DNA of 64,000 nt from a virus: positions 124,001 to 188,000 of the IMG/VR virus record IMGVR_UViG_3300019487_000018; one strand, given 5' to 3'. Position 1 is the stretch's first letter. Each line of letters opens with the position of its first letter. The notes under the pieces were generated by a model. That model was not told the origin of the DNA and made no database searches. It saw only the letters and a program-made list of their open reading frames with translations. A program made the translations under genes and the position numbers. Below are positions 49,253 through 56,403 of the stretch, in pieces.

Positions 49253-49613
49253 CTCTTTTCCTCGGAACAAACAAGTGTTCTTGATCGTCCCATAATGGAT
49301 TGGTGATTTCAAGGTCTTGGAAGAATGACAACTCTGCAAGACCACATACACTGTACCCTAACATTGTGCAAAAGGTCAAGTAGTCGTCTTGAGAGAACAT
49401 CTCTTGGTAATACATGCGAGCGAGCATATTCAGTCCCATCGGTTCAGGACAATCATGAGAGGTGTAATCGTCCCAGTCACGATACCATCGGTCACACACA
49501 ACACGAAGAACTCCGTTCTCGCGGAATCGTTGTACACCGTAGTCGTCGATTATTGTCTCGAACGTACGAGTGCCAACTTGAACACGAATGACATCACCGA
49601 TGTAGTACTTCAT
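49146..49613 (-). CDS. Hypothetical protein overlapping the phosphatase gene
   Basis: The ATG at 49613 overlaps the previous gene and gives 155 residues. The first 120 look folded (KYYIGDVIRVQVGTRTFETI, DYLTFCTMLGYSVCGLAEL). The last 35 lie in the 107-base overlap with the phosphatase gene and are polar. Overlap of this size is unusual; the functional end may be earlier in evolution. Confidence 0.6.
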   Translation of the reverse strand: MKYYIGDVIRVQVGTRTFETIIDDYGVQRFRENGVLRVVCDRWYRDWDDYTSHDCPEPMGLNMLARMYYQEMFSQDDYLTFCTMLGYSVCGLAELSFFQDLEITNPLWDDQEHLFVPRKRDETPDLKQKCNSRSQSEIGGAGADCTHPDHLVQEL

Positions 49614-49879
49614 CCTCGTTTCTCCGCTCCTGGAAAGTCGCCAACAATCGAGCGACAATCAAGACAAAAGTGAAACTTGACGTAATCACCACCACCAATT
49701 CCAAGATCATGGGGAACGTATTCCTCTATGTACTCAACATCGATCTTGAAATGATATTCGTCAAGGACAGGCTTGACGATATGGCACCTGTCGTCACATT
49801 TAGCGGAAATATAAGCGACGTTTTCGCTTTCACACACATCACAACAGGTGATTTCGCACCTTCTTCTTTCCAGGGCCAC
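49610..49879 (-). CDS. Zinc-ribbon-like hypothetical protein
   Basis: The C-terminal frame has CCDVCESE and, 50 residues later, CLDCRS, forming a C4 site, with a middle segment KPVLDEYHFKIDVEYIEEYV. A GTG at 49879 gives 89 residues and keeps all cysteines, but no ribosome site is clear. It overlaps the gene before it by 41 bases. Confidence 0.5.
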   Translation of the reverse strand: MALERRRCEITCCDVCESENVAYISAKCDDRCHIVKPVLDEYHFKIDVEYIEEYVPHDLGIGGGDYVKFHFCLDCRSIVGDFPGAEKRG

Positions 49880-50090
49880 GCTTTGGCGTGTAGCCACTCT
49901 TACGAGGGCCAAGCCAATGATCCGGACCACGAGTGACGACCCAGTCAAGAACTTCTTTCCCATCCTTGTCCTTCTTGTTGAGAGAGCGACGCTTGATTTT
50001 TGCGTCAGGCTTCTTCGTGAAGAACACAGGCTTACCATCTTCGAGGTACAATCGGCCGTTAACGTCGGCTAACGCGAACAAGTTACTCAC
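49839..50090 (-). CDS. Small basic hypothetical protein
   Basis: A GTG after a perfect AGGAGG site gives 83 residues. The N-terminus is beta-like (LYLEDGKPVFFTKK) and the rest is very basic (KIKRRSLNKKDKDGKE, KRGPGKKKVRN), suggesting nucleic-acid binding. It starts a minus-strand operon divergent from the gene at 50202. Confidence 0.65.
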   Translation of the reverse strand: MSNLFALADVNGRLYLEDGKPVFFTKKPDAKIKRRSLNKKDKDGKEVLDWVVTRGPDHWLGPRKSGYTPKRGPGKKKVRNHLL

Positions 50091-50169
50091 AGGCAGTGCC
50101 TCCTAACTTGGTTTGAATTCAACAGTTTTCTACCGTACGCAATAACAAAGGGGTATGACAACAATTCAA

Positions 50170-50177
50170 GGTAAATA
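50170..50177 (+). promoter_or_regulatory. Possible late promoter variant (GGTAAATA)
   Basis: GGTAAATA ends 24 bases before the plus-strand ATG at 50202. Confidence 0.4.
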
Positions 50178-50201
50178 CGTGGAACCTCTGAGGAAACAAC
50201 T

Positions 50202-50435
50202 ATGTTGCTACAAGAAATTGTCGATGTCCGTTCACGATCGATCCAGTCATATGCCGAACTTCGAAGCAAACTATTTGACGTGCTTGGGCCACAGGCGATT
50301 CGTGGACTTGATCGAGATGCTGCAACGGCTCGAGCACACGAACTTCTTCGCAACGCAACATTCCTTGATGACAGACTGAAAGCAAAACTAACCGCGGACG
50401 TTATCGAACAACTATATACTCATGAAACTCAATGA
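50202..50435 (+). CDS. Small helical hypothetical protein
   Basis: This is a 77-residue protein (LLQEIVDVRSRSIQSYAELR, AATARAHELLRNATFLDD) with a GAGGAAAC ribosome site. It is one of two plus-strand genes in the minus-strand region. It overlaps the next gene by 14 bases. Confidence 0.7.
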   Translation: MLLQEIVDVRSRSIQSYAELRSKLFDVLGPQAIRGLDRDAATARAHELLRNATFLDDRLKAKLTADVIEQLYTHETQ

Positions 50436-50802
50436 AATTACTGGCATTATTCGTCGTTCGTACATTCATCTGTACAACCATTATGTTGATGCTGCGTTGA
50501 CGATCCATGATCAGATGGTGCACGAATACAATAAGCACGAATCATCTGATCCGGAACAAGCCAACAGAGACTGGCACCGCGAATGGGAACGGATTGCAGC
50601 AAAGATACCAAAAGTTGAATATTATGATATGGCTGAATTTCTTGAATATCAAGACGAGATACCTGACGTGCTTTCGTACACGCTGTATTACTGGAAACAC
50701 TCACCACACGCCGACGAATTTTTATCAGCATTCCACAACGCACACACTGTTGGCTACCAATTTTGGATCAGACGATCTGGAATGCCTTTGACGTCGCTTT
50801 GA
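50422..50802 (+). CDS. Hypothetical protein
   Basis: This is a 126-residue acidic, aromatic helical protein (ITGIIRRSYIHLYNHYVDAA, EYQDEIPDVLSYTLYYWKH). The ATG lies inside the previous gene, so it is coupled. No recognised family. Confidence 0.68.
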   Translation: MKLNEITGIIRRSYIHLYNHYVDAALTIHDQMVHEYNKHESSDPEQANRDWHREWERIAAKIPKVEYYDMAEFLEYQDEIPDVLSYTLYYWKHSPHADEFLSAFHNAHTVGYQFWIRRSGMPLTSL

Positions 50803-50861
50803 TCGTGAACGATTTCTTAACGACGTCGCCGCTGGTTTCGACAGCGGGTCGATCGATGAAA

Positions 50862-50948
50862 CTAGTTGAGATTATAGACAATGATCATAACGGTTACTGC
50901 AATTACGCCAGCAATGTTGGCAAGTTCACACCAATTTACGCCACACAT
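50862..50948 (-). CDS. Tiny membrane protein
   Basis: A 28-residue frame, MCGVNWCELA then a transmembrane helix (NIAGVIAVTVMIIVYNL). Its ATG is six bases after GGGAG, which lies in the end of the metallopeptidase-like gene, and it starts three bases after that stop. It is preferred to the plus-strand frame over the same bases because of its ribosome site. Confidence 0.55.
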   Translation of the reverse strand: MCGVNWCELANIAGVIAVTVMIIVYNLN

Positions 50949-50950
50949 TT

Positions 50951-51376
50951 TTAACTCCCACAATGATAACCACACTTTGTTTCCGGTTTTTTAACCCGTA
51001 GGCGGGCAAAATTTCCATTCGTCCGAAACTGGACGTTCGACCCTTTTTCACGCAAGAAGTAGTTCTGGATAATGATAGCCTCTCCCTCCAGCTTGTCTCT
51101 TTCTTCAATAGTTGCAACACCTTGGCACAGAGTTTGGCGCCAGTGAACCAGCTCATGAACAACAATCGATCTACCAACAATGTCTGATTGATCTATATCT
51201 TTGCCAATAACAACATCACCACCGTAACACACCGCATAAACTTTCCTGTGGTGTTCATTGGCAATTGTTTGCAAAATCACTTGATCGACAACAACGACGT
51301 GAGGCATCGTGTCTCGCTGTGGGAGATCAGTGTTTTCAACCAACCAATTTAGCAGCGAGGCAATCATAATGTCCAT
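50951..51376 (-). CDS. HEXXH metallopeptidase-like protein 1
   Basis: The ATG at 51376 after AAGGGG gives 141 residues. VVHELVHWRQ carries HEXXH. The downstream helix DKLEGEAIIIQNYFLREKGS matches the paralogue at 55877 (KREAIAYEIQNKYLESIGS), where a Glu could be the third zinc ligand. No signal peptide. It is a minimal zincin-like protein, and activity is not shown. Confidence 0.65.
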   Translation of the reverse strand: MDIMIASLLNWLVENTDLPQRDTMPHVVVVDQVILQTIANEHHRKVYAVCYGGDVVIGKDIDQSDIVGRSIVVHELVHWRQTLCQGVATIEERDKLEGEAIIIQNYFLREKGSNVQFRTNGNFARLRVKKPETKCGYHCGS

Positions 51377-51438
51377 CACAATCCCCTTGTAAGTTGGTCA
51401 AACTGAAATTTCATTGTACAGTACTATTAGGGTCAAAA

Positions 51439-51678
51439 CTACTTGTTCGAACGTGCAAAGGCAGAACCTTTCTGATAGTGAAAGTTTACTCGACCGCCAT
51501 TTGCTTTGATCGCTGCAACTTCCTTTTGCGTCAAGCAGATGTGATATCGCCCTGTGTCGATGTTCCGCTCGTTGCGCACCTGTGCTTCACTGTGACAGAA
51601 CTTTGCTGTGTTGAAGTCAGCCTGTTGCAAGAAGCTAACGTGCGTGATTCCGATTGTGATCATGAAAAGTGTAATCAT
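51439..51678 (-). CDS. Small exported protein
   Basis: The ATG at 51678 after GGAAGG gives 79 residues with an N-terminal hydrophobic signal (ITLFMITIGITHVSF). The rest is polar (NERNIDTGRYHICLTQKEVA). Probably periplasmic. Confidence 0.6.
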   Translation of the reverse strand: MITLFMITIGITHVSFLQQADFNTAKFCHSEAQVRNERNIDTGRYHICLTQKEVAAIKANGGRVNFHYQKGSAFARSNK

Positions 51679-51887
51679 GCGCCTTCCAACATCACACGAA
51701 AGAAGCAATCATCGATCTCTTGATTTTGTTCCTTGTATCCTGTAAACATACAAAAAACCTTGTGATCTACTAAAAATCTTACGATAACTAATCTTTGTAC
51801 AAAAATCACTAGATGATTTGGTACCCTAATTCCGGAACGTCTTTTTCGGAAAAATTTGGTTGGACGTATAGTCGATGTTTCAGTGCG

Positions 51888-52391
51888 TCAATTTGTCGTG
51901 CTTGTCTCATTGTGTTTCACAAAAGTATGGAAGATTCGTTCGATTATCTGAGAAAACTCCTTGGTTGTCAATCCCGATTTCATCGTGTTAATTTGAGCAC
52001 AACACAGAACAACATTTTCTGGAACATAACCGAGTGTGTTATCTTTGCGATCAACACAAATGCTCATTCCTCCATTCCGCTGCCGGGTCATTGACTCTCC
52101 GCTATAGAAACACCGACCATTTTGCATCTCGAACAATTGCTCTAGATGTTGCTTATCAATAGTGCATGGGAGATTGGCCGCCATTGCGCGTTCTCTTGCT
52201 TGTAGATACCTATACTGGAAGATATTTTCATCTTGCCAGCGACTTGAACGATTGCGATATTCTGTTTTGGCTTCTTCCGATAGACCGTCGTATCGACGTT
52301 TTACTTTATCGATCGTACATTGTTTGCATCGAGATTTGTTGCTTTTGTAAAATTGCTGTCGATCAACACATTCACATTGTACACATTTCAT
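51888..52391 (-). CDS. HNH-type homing endonuclease
   Basis: This is a 167-residue protein. Two N-terminal knuckles (CVQCECVD and CKQCT) form a zinc ribbon, followed by a basic stretch. The nuclease-like part has GRCFYSGESM, DRKDNTLGYVPENVVLCC and INTMKSG, corresponding to the same elements in the genes at 11003 and 16483. A GGGGAGTAATTATT leader and a TCTAAATA late-type motif precede it. It stands at the boundary where gene composition changes. Confidence 0.72.
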   Translation of the reverse strand: MKCVQCECVDRQQFYKSNKSRCKQCTIDKVKRRYDGLSEEAKTEYRNRSSRWQDENIFQYRYLQARERAMAANLPCTIDKQHLEQLFEMQNGRCFYSGESMTRQRNGGMSICVDRKDNTLGYVPENVVLCCAQINTMKSGLTTKEFSQIIERIFHTFVKHNETSTTN

Positions 52392-52413
52392 AATAATTAC
52401 TCCCCAAAAAACT

Positions 52414-52421
52414 TATTTAGA
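52414..52421 (-). promoter_or_regulatory. Late promoter variant (TCTAAATA)
   Basis: TCTAAATA on the minus strand ends 22 bases before the endonuclease ATG at 52391. Confidence 0.45.
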
Positions 52422-52579
52422 TTTTTTTGTGGAATTGCTTTTGGGTGAATTTTCGGCTTAAAAAATTTCAACGGCGGTTTTGACAAACACCAAACCTATA
52501 TTACACCGGCGCCGAGCATCGCCACCTCAAAGATTTCCTTTCGCCTACGCCTTAGAGGACTTCGTTTGTTGTCAAACGT

Positions 52580-52708
52580 TTAGGGGAGCCCGATGCTTAG
52601 ACCTTGCGGCCAGCGGCCAGCGGTCTTGATGTCAATACCAGTGATCATCCTTCGTACACTGCTCCCTGTGCCGGTGGCGTTGCCTTTCAGCTGAACGATC
52701 CGTGTCAT
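52580..52708 (-). CDS. Tiny hypothetical protein
   Basis: A 42-residue frame (TRIVQLKGNATGTGSSVRRM, ending GLSIGLP) starts at the ATG overlapping the lipoprotein stop (TAATG). A short CGTTTG/CAAACG hairpin follows its stop. Coupling supports expression; function unknown. The remaining bases to 52413 hold no gene. Confidence 0.5.
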   Translation of the reverse strand: MTRIVQLKGNATGTGSSVRRMITGIDIKTAGRWPQGLSIGLP

Positions 52709-52896
52709 TACTCGGCCGGCTGCTGGTGGGTGCGCTCCAGGCAGCTGCCGAACTTCGAGTTCGCCATGCTGGAGGCGAACAGGCCGACGGCCTTCGCCTC
52801 ACACTTCGATGTGCCATCATCCGCCTTCAGCGTGATCTGGGACATGGCACAGCCAGCCAGAAGGATGGTGATGGCAATGATCATTGCTGCTTTCAT
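52708..52896 (-). CDS. Small lipoprotein
   Basis: A 62-residue protein with lipobox signal KAAMIIAITILLAGC. The mature part has a TLKADDGTSKCEAKAVGLFA segment and a second Cys pair. AAGGAA precedes the ATG. A sigma70-type promoter lies upstream, inside a long repeat. Confidence 0.7.
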   Translation of the reverse strand: MKAAMIIAITILLAGCAMSQITLKADDGTSKCEAKAVGLFASSMANSKFGSCLERTHQQPAE

Positions 52897-52919
52897 TTGT
52901 TTATTCCTTGTTCCAGTTG

Positions 52920-53002
52920 GGGTATTGTACGCCGATCGGACTTAGTTGGCAACTACATCTCGCCAGCCGTCCGTTTCTCGCAGGCTAGTCGTTCTTTCTG
53001 GA
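52920..53002. repeat. 83-bp direct repeat, copy A
   Basis: Nearly identical to 54147-54229 (a few substitutions near the end). It spans a sigma70-type promoter and the last 17 codons of the gene ending at 52953 (QKERLACEKRTAGEM). Confidence 0.9.
52924..52952 (-). promoter_or_regulatory. Sigma70-type promoter
   Basis: TTGCCA and TACAAT separated by 17 bases on the minus strand, upstream of the small lipoprotein gene. Confidence 0.6.
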
Positions 53003-53363
53003 ACGCTGTCGCTGGGTCGCTGTATTCGTCGTACACTCGCAGGACGAAGTCCCACAGCCCTTCTTCGCCGATCTTGTTGAACCATGCTTGCACGACTGGG
53101 CCCAGGATGTCGCTCTCGACGAACTCAGCTTCCGTTGTCGACATCCACAGCAGGTCAAACGCGACTAGCGTGATGTCACGAGAATGCCCCTTGCTTTTCC
53201 ACTGCACGACGTGGTTTGCGGTCAGCCCGGTCACGCCACACTCGTTCACCAGGCCGGTGGGGATCTCCCCGTCCGCATGCGCTCGAGGCATCAAGATCAA
53301 GCACAGCGCCCCAACCAAGACAAACGCAAGCACGAGCACGATTGTGTTGACGATCCGTTCCAT
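52953..53363 (-). CDS. Exported or membrane-anchored protein
   Basis: The ATG at 53363 gives 136 residues. A long hydrophobic N-terminus (IVNTIVLVLAFVLVGALCLI, then PRAHADGE) is a signal peptide or anchor. The mature part is helical and acidic with FDLLWMSTTEAEFVESDILG. Its last codons are duplicated at 54147-54229. Confidence 0.7.
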   Translation of the reverse strand: MERIVNTIVLVLAFVLVGALCLILMPRAHADGEIPTGLVNECGVTGLTANHVVQWKSKGHSRDITLVAFDLLWMSTTEAEFVESDILGPVVQAWFNKIGEEGLWDFVLRVYDEYSDPATAFQKERLACEKRTAGEM

Positions 53364-53364
53364 A

Positions 53365-53835
53365 CTACTTCGCCTTGCGCGCATTGTACACGTACGTGCG
53401 GGCGCCGGCTTCCGTCATGCCGAGTTCTTTCTGGAACAGAGTGGTCAAGTCCTTGTTGCTCATCGTCGGGTTGGCCCGTACGAGTTCCTTCGCGCGCTCG
53501 GTCTTGCTCTTGGGCTTGTCTTCGACAGGGTGCGCATCGGCCTCAGCTTCCGCTTTCGGAGTGAACACCTCGCACAGCCACTTGCTGGTGAGCAGCGAGT
53601 CGAGCTGCTGTTGGTCGGTATTCGTCACGTTCATGGGAGCTCCTTCGAAGGTCGATAACTTGGTACCACGGGCGCCGATCGCTTTGTCCTTCATCCAGTG
53701 CAACTCTTCGGCGTGCGCGAACAGGATCGGCTCGTGTTCGAACTCCTCGAAGATCATTCCGTCACGATGGCTCCACTTACGCTCCGGCGCCACCCGATTC
53801 AGGTACTCGACTGCGTCTTGCGCGGTTGGTTTCAT
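53365..53835 (-). CDS. Hypothetical protein with C-terminal TYVYN motif
   Basis: The ATG at 53835 gives 156 residues. The N-terminal domain has FEHEPILFAHAEELHWMKDK. A GGAGCTCCC site before an internal ATG (NVTNTDQQQLDSLL) may allow a shorter product. The C-terminus NKDLTTLFQKELGMTEAGAR followed by TYVYNARK resembles the end of the 57339 protein (KELDMSKAGATTYAYNCKK), a small helical domain shared by two phage genes. Confidence 0.68.
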   Translation of the reverse strand: MKPTAQDAVEYLNRVAPERKWSHRDGMIFEEFEHEPILFAHAEELHWMKDKAIGARGTKLSTFEGAPMNVTNTDQQQLDSLLTSKWLCEVFTPKAEAEADAHPVEDKPKSKTERAKELVRANPTMSNKDLTTLFQKELGMTEAGARTYVYNARKAK

Positions 53836-53922
53836 TGTTGTCCCAACAGATAGAGCATTATACCCTATTGGATTTGCCAACACGCGACCGACGCCTGCCG
53901 AGTGCGTGCGGGATAGTTTTCA

Positions 53923-54120
53923 TCAATGCACCATGAAAGGTTTGTACGTCGCAACGAGCCGCATCAGATGTATTCCGATGATCCACATGCACAGTAGCTG
54001 CCATCCTGCGACTTGATTGAACCGCTGCTTGACGATCGTGTTGATGAGGCAGCCGTTAACCAGGAGCAAATTGAACGACCAGATCATCACTGCGAACATG
54101 TCCGATCTGAAGAAATCCAC
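53923..54120 (-). CDS. Small two-span membrane protein
   Basis: This is a 65-residue protein with two hydrophobic segments (MFAVMIWSFNLLLVNGCLI and WQLLCMWIIGIHLMRLV). An AGGAGCTTG ribosome site precedes the ATG, and a sigma70-type promoter lies within the 83-bp repeat upstream. It could be a holin-like or anti-superinfection protein; the sequence does not decide. Confidence 0.65.
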   Translation of the reverse strand: MDFFRSDMFAVMIWSFNLLLVNGCLINTIVKQRFNQVAGWQLLCMWIIGIHLMRLVATYKPFMVH

Positions 54121-54146
54121 TTCAAGCTCCTGTTGTCACACTGATA

Positions 54147-54229
54147 GGGTATTGTACGCCGATCGGACTTAGTTGGCAACTACATCTCGCCAGCCGTCCG
54201 TTTCTCGCAGGCTAGTCGCTCCTTCTGGA
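54147..54229. repeat. 83-bp direct repeat, copy B
   Basis: Copy of 52920-53002. The coding part leaves a 19-residue frame (KIIQKERLACEKRTAGEM) with a GGAG site, a remnant of the neighbouring gene's end. Confidence 0.9.
54151..54179 (-). promoter_or_regulatory. Sigma70-type promoter in repeat copy B
   Basis: TTGCCA, 17 bases, TACAAT on the minus strand, upstream of the membrane protein gene at 53923. Confidence 0.6.
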
Positions 54230-54240
54230 TGATCTTCATC

Positions 54241-54531
54241 TTACTCCCCTGCGACGAACTTCACGATTTCGACTTCATCGCCGTCGTTGTTGCAGATCAC
54301 AGCATGCAGCTCATCTTCATTCGTGACGAAGTAGCTGAGATACTGCTCATCTTCGTCCGTGAGCACAGTCGAGTCGTCGACCATCTGCATCTGAAAGTCG
54401 CGCACGTTCTCGTGGAACCGATCGCCGACACCGAAGTCAGGCGTCTCTTCCGCCAACGGCATGGCATCGTACCAACGCGTGACAAGTATGAGCTGCTTGT
54501 AGCTGTCTTTCGGAATCTGCACTTCACGCAT
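54241..54531 (-). CDS. Acidic hypothetical protein
   Basis: The ATG at 54531 after GGGAGAG gives 96 residues. A strongly acidic protein (QMVDDSTVLTDEDEQYLSYF), which might mimic DNA or bind basic proteins. No recognised family. Confidence 0.68.
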   Translation of the reverse strand: MREVQIPKDSYKQLILVTRWYDAMPLAEETPDFGVGDRFHENVRDFQMQMVDDSTVLTDEDEQYLSYFVTNEDELHAVICNNDGDEVEIVKFVAGE

Positions 54532-54553
54532 CACGTCTCTCCCAACTGATGAT

Positions 54554-54589
54554 GAGCCCATTATACACTGATGGGCTCAAATTTGGCAA
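54554..54589 (-). promoter_or_regulatory. Sigma70-type promoter with palindrome over the -10
   Basis: On the minus strand TTGCCA (54584-54589), 18 bases, TATAAT (54560-54565). An inverted repeat, GAGCCCAT and ATGGGCTC separated by nine bases (54554-54578), overlaps the -10 box and could be an operator. Confidence 0.55.
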
Positions 54590-54865
54590 CTACATGCTCC
54601 AATATGATTCGCAGCTGGGATCGCAGTAGTGCGGCGTGTTGACAGGTATGACGACGTCTTTGCCGCTGATCAGGTTCTTCACGGTTTTCGTCTTCTCGAT
54701 GTGCTGCGCGAAGTGCTTCGCCTCGGCAACATCGTACTGAGCGAGATCGAGAAGGTGCTTGCCACATTCGCGTGTCATCCCGGCTTTGGCCGCCCGCTCC
54801 GTGGCGTAGCCATCTCGTTTGCCGAGAAGCAAAGTACTGTCCTTGTGGAAGATGACGTATCTCAT
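54590..54865 (-). CDS. Hypothetical protein
   Basis: This is a 91-residue protein (RYVIFHKDSTLLLGKRDGYA; RAAKAGMTRECGKHLLDL). The C-terminal HYCDPSCESYWSM has two Cys. Residues 2-35 resemble a small domain common in phage genomes. Function unknown. Confidence 0.68.
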   Translation of the reverse strand: MRYVIFHKDSTLLLGKRDGYATERAAKAGMTRECGKHLLDLAQYDVAEAKHFAQHIEKTKTVKNLISGKDVVIPVNTPHYCDPSCESYWSM

Positions 54866-54911
54866 CCTTGCACCTCGCTGAATTCACTGTTCTCCTGCCG
54901 AAGCTTCACCT

Positions 54912-55319
54912 TCACGCTTGTACTCCTTTCGTAGCTTTCGCGACGGCGATCTCGTTCAGTTGATCGGCGTACTTACAAATGCGAGGATACAGGATTTGGT
55001 CGGTTCCTTCCACATCTCCGGTCGGATTCACACGAGTCTTCTTCGCACGAATTCGCATCCACTTCTCGATCTGCCAGTCGAGCAGAGTCTTGTGCTTGAG
55101 GAAGTACTTCGCGGTCAAGCTACCGCTCTTCGCATCAGCGCCGCTGAATCCCGCACCGTTGTGGAGGTGGGTGTTGTTCGTGCTTTGCTCGCTCTCGGTT
55201 TGACGCTCGAATAGCGCAACCAATGCGCGCCCGAGAATCTGGATCTGCTTCTCTTTCGGAGCGGCGACCAGCATCAGGTGCAGGCTCTCTTTGGTCACGA
55301 TCGGTTGTTGGGCGCTCAT
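54912..55319 (-). CDS. Conserved phage protein of unknown function
   Basis: This is a 135-residue protein with IQILGRALVALFERQTESEQ, GAGFSGADAKSGSLTAKYFL and LDWQIEKWMRIRAKK. This arrangement is common in phage genomes but has no assigned function. A sigma70-type promoter lies 29 bases upstream. Confidence 0.72.
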   Translation of the reverse strand: MSAQQPIVTKESLHLMLVAAPKEKQIQILGRALVALFERQTESEQSTNNTHLHNGAGFSGADAKSGSLTAKYFLKHKTLLDWQIEKWMRIRAKKTRVNPTGDVEGTDQILYPRICKYADQLNEIAVAKATKGVQA

Positions 55320-55347
55320 CTTCTATCCTGGATCAACTGATGAGGAC

Positions 55348-55375
55348 ATTGTACACAAGTTTGGCAAATTGTCAA
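55348..55375 (-). promoter_or_regulatory. Sigma70-type promoter
   Basis: TTGACA, 16 bases, TACAAT on the minus strand, upstream of the 54912-55319 gene. Confidence 0.6.
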
Positions 55376-55795
55376 CCGTCATCTTTAGTCCACTCTGGCT
55401 GCAGCAATTTCAGTGAATCTATGATGTCCGTCTCACTGAGGGTTGATGACAAGCCAAACTTGGCTAACGTTGAGACTTTCGTCGGATCGAAATATGCTTC
55501 GACCTCATCAATTATCCACTTCGCTTGAAGAAGCGAAGGATGTGGATATGCAACTCGTAACGCTCTCATTGCATCAATTTTGCTGTTTTTTCGCCAAAGT
55601 GCATCCGCGACGAGCGCATGCCAAGGCTCGTAATTGGCGTGCGAGAATCCACACCCTCGATGTTTTACTGCGGCGTAATGCTCAGGCTGCGTAGTCGAAT
55701 TGGGAATCTTTGCATACTCAGCCCTCCCACTCCCCGATCTGCGCCTCTACATGCAGAGCATAATGGACTAACGCTCGGCGTTGCTGTGCGTTCAT
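55372..55795 (-). pseudogene. Probable frameshifted gene
   Basis: An ATG at 55795 opens NAQQRRALVHYALHVEAQIG and stops at 55718. A second frame, one base further on, runs on without an ATG (AEYAKIPNSTTQPEHYAAVK, NYEPWHALVADALWRKNSKI) to a stop at 55372. The join lies in a G-rich run (GGGAGTGGGAGGGC). Together they give about 140 residues. It is either an insertion/deletion in the G-run, a sequencing error or programmed shifting. If only the second frame is real, translation would begin late, near 55569. Confidence 0.5.
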
Positions 55796-55876
55796 GTTGA
55801 CATGATAGCCAAACCTCACGATCACATCAACGTTGATCTTTGCGATCTGGCTATTTGACAATCCGTGTGGTCGTGT

Positions 55877-56329
55877 CTATTCAGCACGTTCAGAGAAAGA
55901 GTCATCCTTTCGCTGCACTGGTCGAAACGGTAGCACATCTTCTGTTCGCAGTGCTGGTTTGAACAGATCCATATAGAACGGATTTGGCACACGCGACTTC
56001 GATCCGATCGACTCCAAGTACTTGTTTTGGATCTCGTAGGCGATTGCTTCTCGCTTCGCGAGCACGTTCGCTTTGGCTCGAGGGCACTTGTCCTGTGTGT
56101 AATGTACGAGCTCGTGAACAAGCGTTGAACGACCGAGCTCGGTCTTGAGATCAACCATTGGTCCGAGCATTACGTGTCCGTGGAGACAGATCGCGACAGC
56201 AGGTTGCTTGTACAGCCTCTCAATCCGTTGAGATGATTCGTAGGTGACGACTACGTCCTCATCGGACACGTGGATCCCAACACTCGCGATGAACGCGAAT
56301 AGTGCGTGGATCAGAGCTTGGTCGACCAT
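55877..56329 (-). CDS. HEXXH metallopeptidase-like protein 2
   Basis: This 150-residue protein is a paralogue of 50951. LVHELVHYTQ carries HEXXH, and AIAYEIQNKYLESIG provides a possible third ligand. There is no signal peptide. A 31-bp piece of its N-terminal coding sequence is repeated at 59546-59576. Confidence 0.68.
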   Translation of the reverse strand: MVDQALIHALFAFIASVGIHVSDEDVVVTYESSQRIERLYKQPAVAICLHGHVMLGPMVDLKTELGRSTLVHELVHYTQDKCPRAKANVLAKREAIAYEIQNKYLESIGSKSRVPNPFYMDLFKPALRTEDVLPFRPVQRKDDSFSERAE

Positions 56330-56403
56330 GGCGTGTTTACTAGTAATCTAGAACGAACTTGGCCATGATAGTTCCTCACCTGGCATGAATCGCGCTAGCA
56401 TTG

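Noticed and set aside
50763-50954. Plus-strand frame after the 50422 gene
   Set aside because: The same bases hold a minus-strand membrane miniprotein with a ribosome site and tight spacing to the upstream gene.
52702-53658. 318-residue plus-strand frame
   Set aside because: It crosses three minus-strand genes with signal peptides and ribosome sites; composition is that of a shadow frame.
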